Shown here in pieces: positions 61,485 to 64,000 of a DNA stretch of 64,000 nt. Numbering within the stretch: position 1 is the stretch's first letter; each line of letters begins with the position of its first letter. Below the pieces are notes generated by a model that was given only the letters and a program-made list of their open reading frames with translations, made no database searches and was not told the origin of the DNA. The position numbers were made by a program, and so were the translations under genes. The DNA comes from Ignelater luminosus. Taxonomy: Eukaryota; Arthropoda; Insecta; Coleoptera; Elateridae. The stretch is taken from assembly GCA_011009095.1 (NCBI GenBank), contig VTPC01089971.1, positions 1-64,000 on the forward strand, in the 5' to 3' direction.

Positions 61485-61771
61485 CAGTGTCCGCCAAAAA
61501 GTCTGCACCATATAGGAAAAAATTTTATTAATCACTTATGGGAAATTTGTTTCCGGCATCAGGTTTTGTTTGCTCCAGAACCAAAAATGATCTAATCAAA
61601 AGTAACCATGTGGTCTCCATTACTTGTCAAATTTGACATTTTCAGAAAGAATGCCCAAAAATGGACTTATATGACCGAACTTTAAAAAATGTCATGAGGA
61701 AAAAATGTATTCTTTGCAATTTTTTATCCTTATGCAAATTTCCAAAAGCCTACTACGATTTTCATATTTTG
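61485..61771 (+). repeat. dispersed repeat, copy B (see 19455-19724)
   Basis: Begins CAGTGTCCGCCAAAAAGTCT after TATA and ends at TTTTCATATTTTG, as does copy A at 19455. It carries about 15 extra bases relative to that copy. It lies 156 bp after the foldback at 60595-61328. Confidence 0.65.
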
Positions 61772-61860
61772 CCCTTTCTTTCGCTTATCTTTATTTGCTA
61801 ATCAATAAAAGTCGATTTAATCTAATTCAAACACTTATAGATACATGCTGCACAATACTT

Positions 61861-62133
61861 ATTTTACGGTCTAAATAATCTTCTTTTCCTTATTTTTATG
61901 TAAAAAATAAAAATGGAGCTTTGGTAAAGTAGCACACTTGATGCAAAGTTCATCTCATTCATACAGATAAACAAATAAATCCCATTTGTAATCATACATT
62001 GCATGCATATGTACAAAAAGTTTTGTTAACAATATCTGAAATAAACTTTGCACCAAGTGTGCTATTTTACCAAAACTTCATTTTTATTTTTTACATAAAA
62101 ATAAGAAAAAGAAGATTATTTAGACCGTAAAAT
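61861..62133. repeat. inverted repeat of about 95-bp arms
   Basis: Arms 61861-61957 and 62038-62133 are near-perfect reverse complements (shared ACGGTCTAAATAATCTTCTT, TAGCACACTTG), with an 80-bp loop. Likely a foldback miniature element; no target duplication was recognised. Confidence 0.7.
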
Positions 62134-63198
62134 TTATTCAACAGAAATTTACTCGAAAGTTGGTACAATCAGTTATTGCCATTTGAATTTCCACATATAG
62201 GTTCATAACTTATTTGGTCTTCAAAATATTTCTATCGTATGCCATGGTAGGTCTTAATTTTTTTTAGATCTAATTGACTTTTTATAGCAATGTAACACTC
62301 GTATGTTGGTTAAAGGAATGTCAAAATCTTTTACACAGGTCAGCTGAAGCTTTTTGCTGACCATAAAACTCTTTGAATCCTGCTGTTCTGGGAAGGCAAG
62401 GTTTCTTCACATACTTTAAATGTTAATTGCTTTTTAAATAGTTCATATTAATTCGAAGATAAAAATACTTACTCTTTCCAGTTTGGTAGAGGCAGAATTA
62501 AACCTGATTATTCCGTGATGTGAAGTCAAGATGTCTATGAATATCCTTTAATTGCCTTTTATGCTTTTAGTGAAAGAATGTACACTTAAACAGAGAAGGA
62601 TGCTCGTTTACCTGATTGGCCAAATAGTAACCAAAATGTTTGTTAAATGTATGGTGTAAATATTGCTTTAGTTAAACTTTGAACTCTTGTGGCCTTTTAA
62701 AGATCATAAATCAAAGCTTGAAGAAGATGTTTTTGGTATTAGGCCAACCAGGTAAAGATAAGATAATACTATTATAAATAGTAGTTCATATTTGAGTGGT
62801 AATAAGGGTATGAATGAGATGAACAAGCAAACGGTCAACAGGTCGATACTTTTTTTAAAAGCTTATCAAAGTTCAAAGTTTGGTAGCTGATAACTTTGCG
62901 AACTTCATTTCTAACTAATTTATTATTGTCTTATCAACTGAAGCTGCTTTTGATCCTGACCAAATTTAATGGTTGATACTTTAGAGAAGATTGTGTGACA
63001 TGTAAAGTTTTCTGTATTCTCTTAATTCTTACGTATTTATGAACAGGTGGTAGGAGTATGCACAGAAACATTTTCAAGAATAACATATTTTGTAAAGCTA
63101 AACAAAAAATTTTCATAATATTTTGTCCAATTATTAATAGTTTCAGAAATAAATATGATCGTTCCTTTGTTTGACATGCGCTGATTTTCTAGTGTATA
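62134..63198. other. no gene seen
   Basis: AT-rich sequence between the inverted repeat and the DD34D mariner. No supported feature. Confidence 0.5.
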
Positions 63199-64000
63199 CG
63201 AGGTCTGTTCAAAAAGTATCGCGAATTTTGTGTTTTTTTCAAAAATTATTTATTTATTTATGAATATATATTTTGTCCCCTTCAAAGTTTTTTCCAATCC
63301 TCGAAGCACTTCAAAAAATCATTGTTTGTGATCTTGTTCAGCTCCTCCTTCGATGCCGTCTCTATCTCCTCAGTCGTAGCGTAGCGTCGTCCTTTCATGG
63401 GCCTCTTCAGTTTCGGGAACAAGAAAAAGTCACAGGGGGCCAGGTCTGGGGAATACGGTGGCTGCGGCATCATTAGTGTGTTGTTTTTGCCCAAAAATTC
63501 GCGCACAAGCAACGATGTGTGAGCAGGGGCGTTATCATGGTGCAAAAGCCAATTTTTGTTCTTCCACAAATCCGGGCGTTTATGGCGGATTGCTTCGCGC
63601 AAATTGCGCATAACTTGCAGGTAATATTCCTTATTGACCGTTCTACCCTGTGGCAAGAACTCATAATGCACCACGCCCCTGCATTCGAGGAAAACTGGAA
63701 GCAAAACCAAAAGCACGCTCTTCGTCGTTCACATCTTCTCGGCCCTCTGAGAACATTTTGTACCACCGATAAACGTTGCTTCGGTCCAAGGTAGCTTCAC
63801 CATATGCCACAGTCAACATTCGGAATGCGTCCGCGCACTTAATTTTGTTTTTCACACAAAATTTGATACAGATTCTTTGATCCATTTTTTGAAATAGGCA
63901 AAAATCGAAGACAAGCCAAAACACGTCCAAGCAAAACAGCTGTCAAAAATCAACTGAACATTCAAAATGGCCGAACTTGTCGGCATAAGTGAGGGACATG
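63199..64000 (-). mobile_element. mariner DD34D element, internally deleted, cut by window end
   Basis: The terminal sequence CGAGGTCTGTTCAAAAAGTA begins at 63199 next to TA (63197-63198). It is the 3' end of an element whose gene runs on the minus strand. The 5' end and its TIR lie beyond the window. At full length the family is near 1.3 kb; this copy has lost several hundred bases inside its gene and cannot be autonomous. Confidence 0.85.
63282..63885 (-). pseudogene. DD34D mariner transposase, internally deleted
   Basis: The start is MDQRICIKFCVKNKIKCADA at 63885, the HTH-48-type N-terminal domain as far as EGREDVNDEERA. The frame then jumps at about 63715 into CRGVVHYEFLPQGRTVNKEY, so roughly 130 codons, including the second DNA-binding unit and the first catalytic D, are missing and the frame is shifted at the join. 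The second and third catalytic D are present in LLHHDNAPAHTS and PPYSPDLAPCDFFLF with 34 residues between (DD34D). Near the C-terminus, after CFEDWKK, a further deletion of about 36 bp removes the expected RWHKC segment and shifts frame before FEGDKI. It is an inactive copy that could still be mobilised only by an enzyme supplied elsewhere. Confidence 0.85.

Noticed and set aside
61156-61497. 113-codon minus frame
   Set aside because: It lies mostly in the right arm of the foldback at 60595-61328; no coding motif.
1-64000. CRISPR array, bacterial operon or defence system
   Set aside because: No short regularly spaced direct repeats with unique spacers, and no operon-like coding; the sequence is eukaryotic.

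Overview
The window looks like AT-rich, gene-poor arthropod (most likely insect) nuclear DNA. The reasons are four groups of Tc1/mariner-superfamily sequence (DD41D, DD37E and DD34D transposases, plus a relic inside a foldback element), a hAT-type miniature element, many TA-flanked miniature inverted-repeat elements, no bacterial operon-like coding, and a scaffold gap of ten N. The species cannot be named from the sequence. No complete, recognisable multi-exon host gene lies in the window. Most of it reads as intergenic or intronic sequence.

Layout. 0-1.5 kb: a possible small host gene on the minus strand (31-264) with a TATA-like element, an inverted repeat and a short tandem repeat. 5.8-7.4 kb: a 440-bp miniature element and a decayed minisatellite of about 56-bp units. 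10.7-12 kb: a complete-ended but broken DD37E element. 15.0-16.4 kb: a repeat with an internal duplication and a decayed fragment of an ORF that is repeated in arthropod genomes. 18.2-19.7 kb: a TIR-bounded element and a dispersed repeat. 23.2-24.5 kb: the best feature of the window, an apparently intact DD41D (rosa-type) mariner with perfect 31-bp terminal repeats and one uninterrupted 361-codon transposase. 24.9-29.4 kb: a hairpin, three miniature elements (one a hAT element with a perfect 8-bp target duplication), a TAATCG-rich degenerate array and a nested palindrome. 32.0-33.6 kb: a foldback element whose core has expanded into 298-bp tandem units, with an assembly gap that carries a 45-bp duplicated overlap. 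34-40 kb: two candidate host exons on the minus strand (a phase-0 transporter-like exon and a signal-peptide first exon), a 1-kb foldback with transposase remnants in its loop, and a hairpin with 22-nt arms. 42-44 kb: a dispersed repeat, a consensus E2F site and a CpG-richer stretch that may be a promoter. 44-50 kb: a degenerate tandem duplication, two TIR elements and a tRNA-Lys-like relic. 54-58 kb: a few CpG-rich islands and a dispersed repeat. 60.6-62.1 kb: a cluster of three miniature or repeat elements. 63.2 kb to the end: an internally deleted DD34D mariner on the minus strand that runs off the window.

The parts do not form a pathway. The story is one of successive cut-and-paste elements and their non-autonomous derivatives: one potentially active, two with broken transposases, and many with only termini left. 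All homology statements come from reading motifs, not from database searches.
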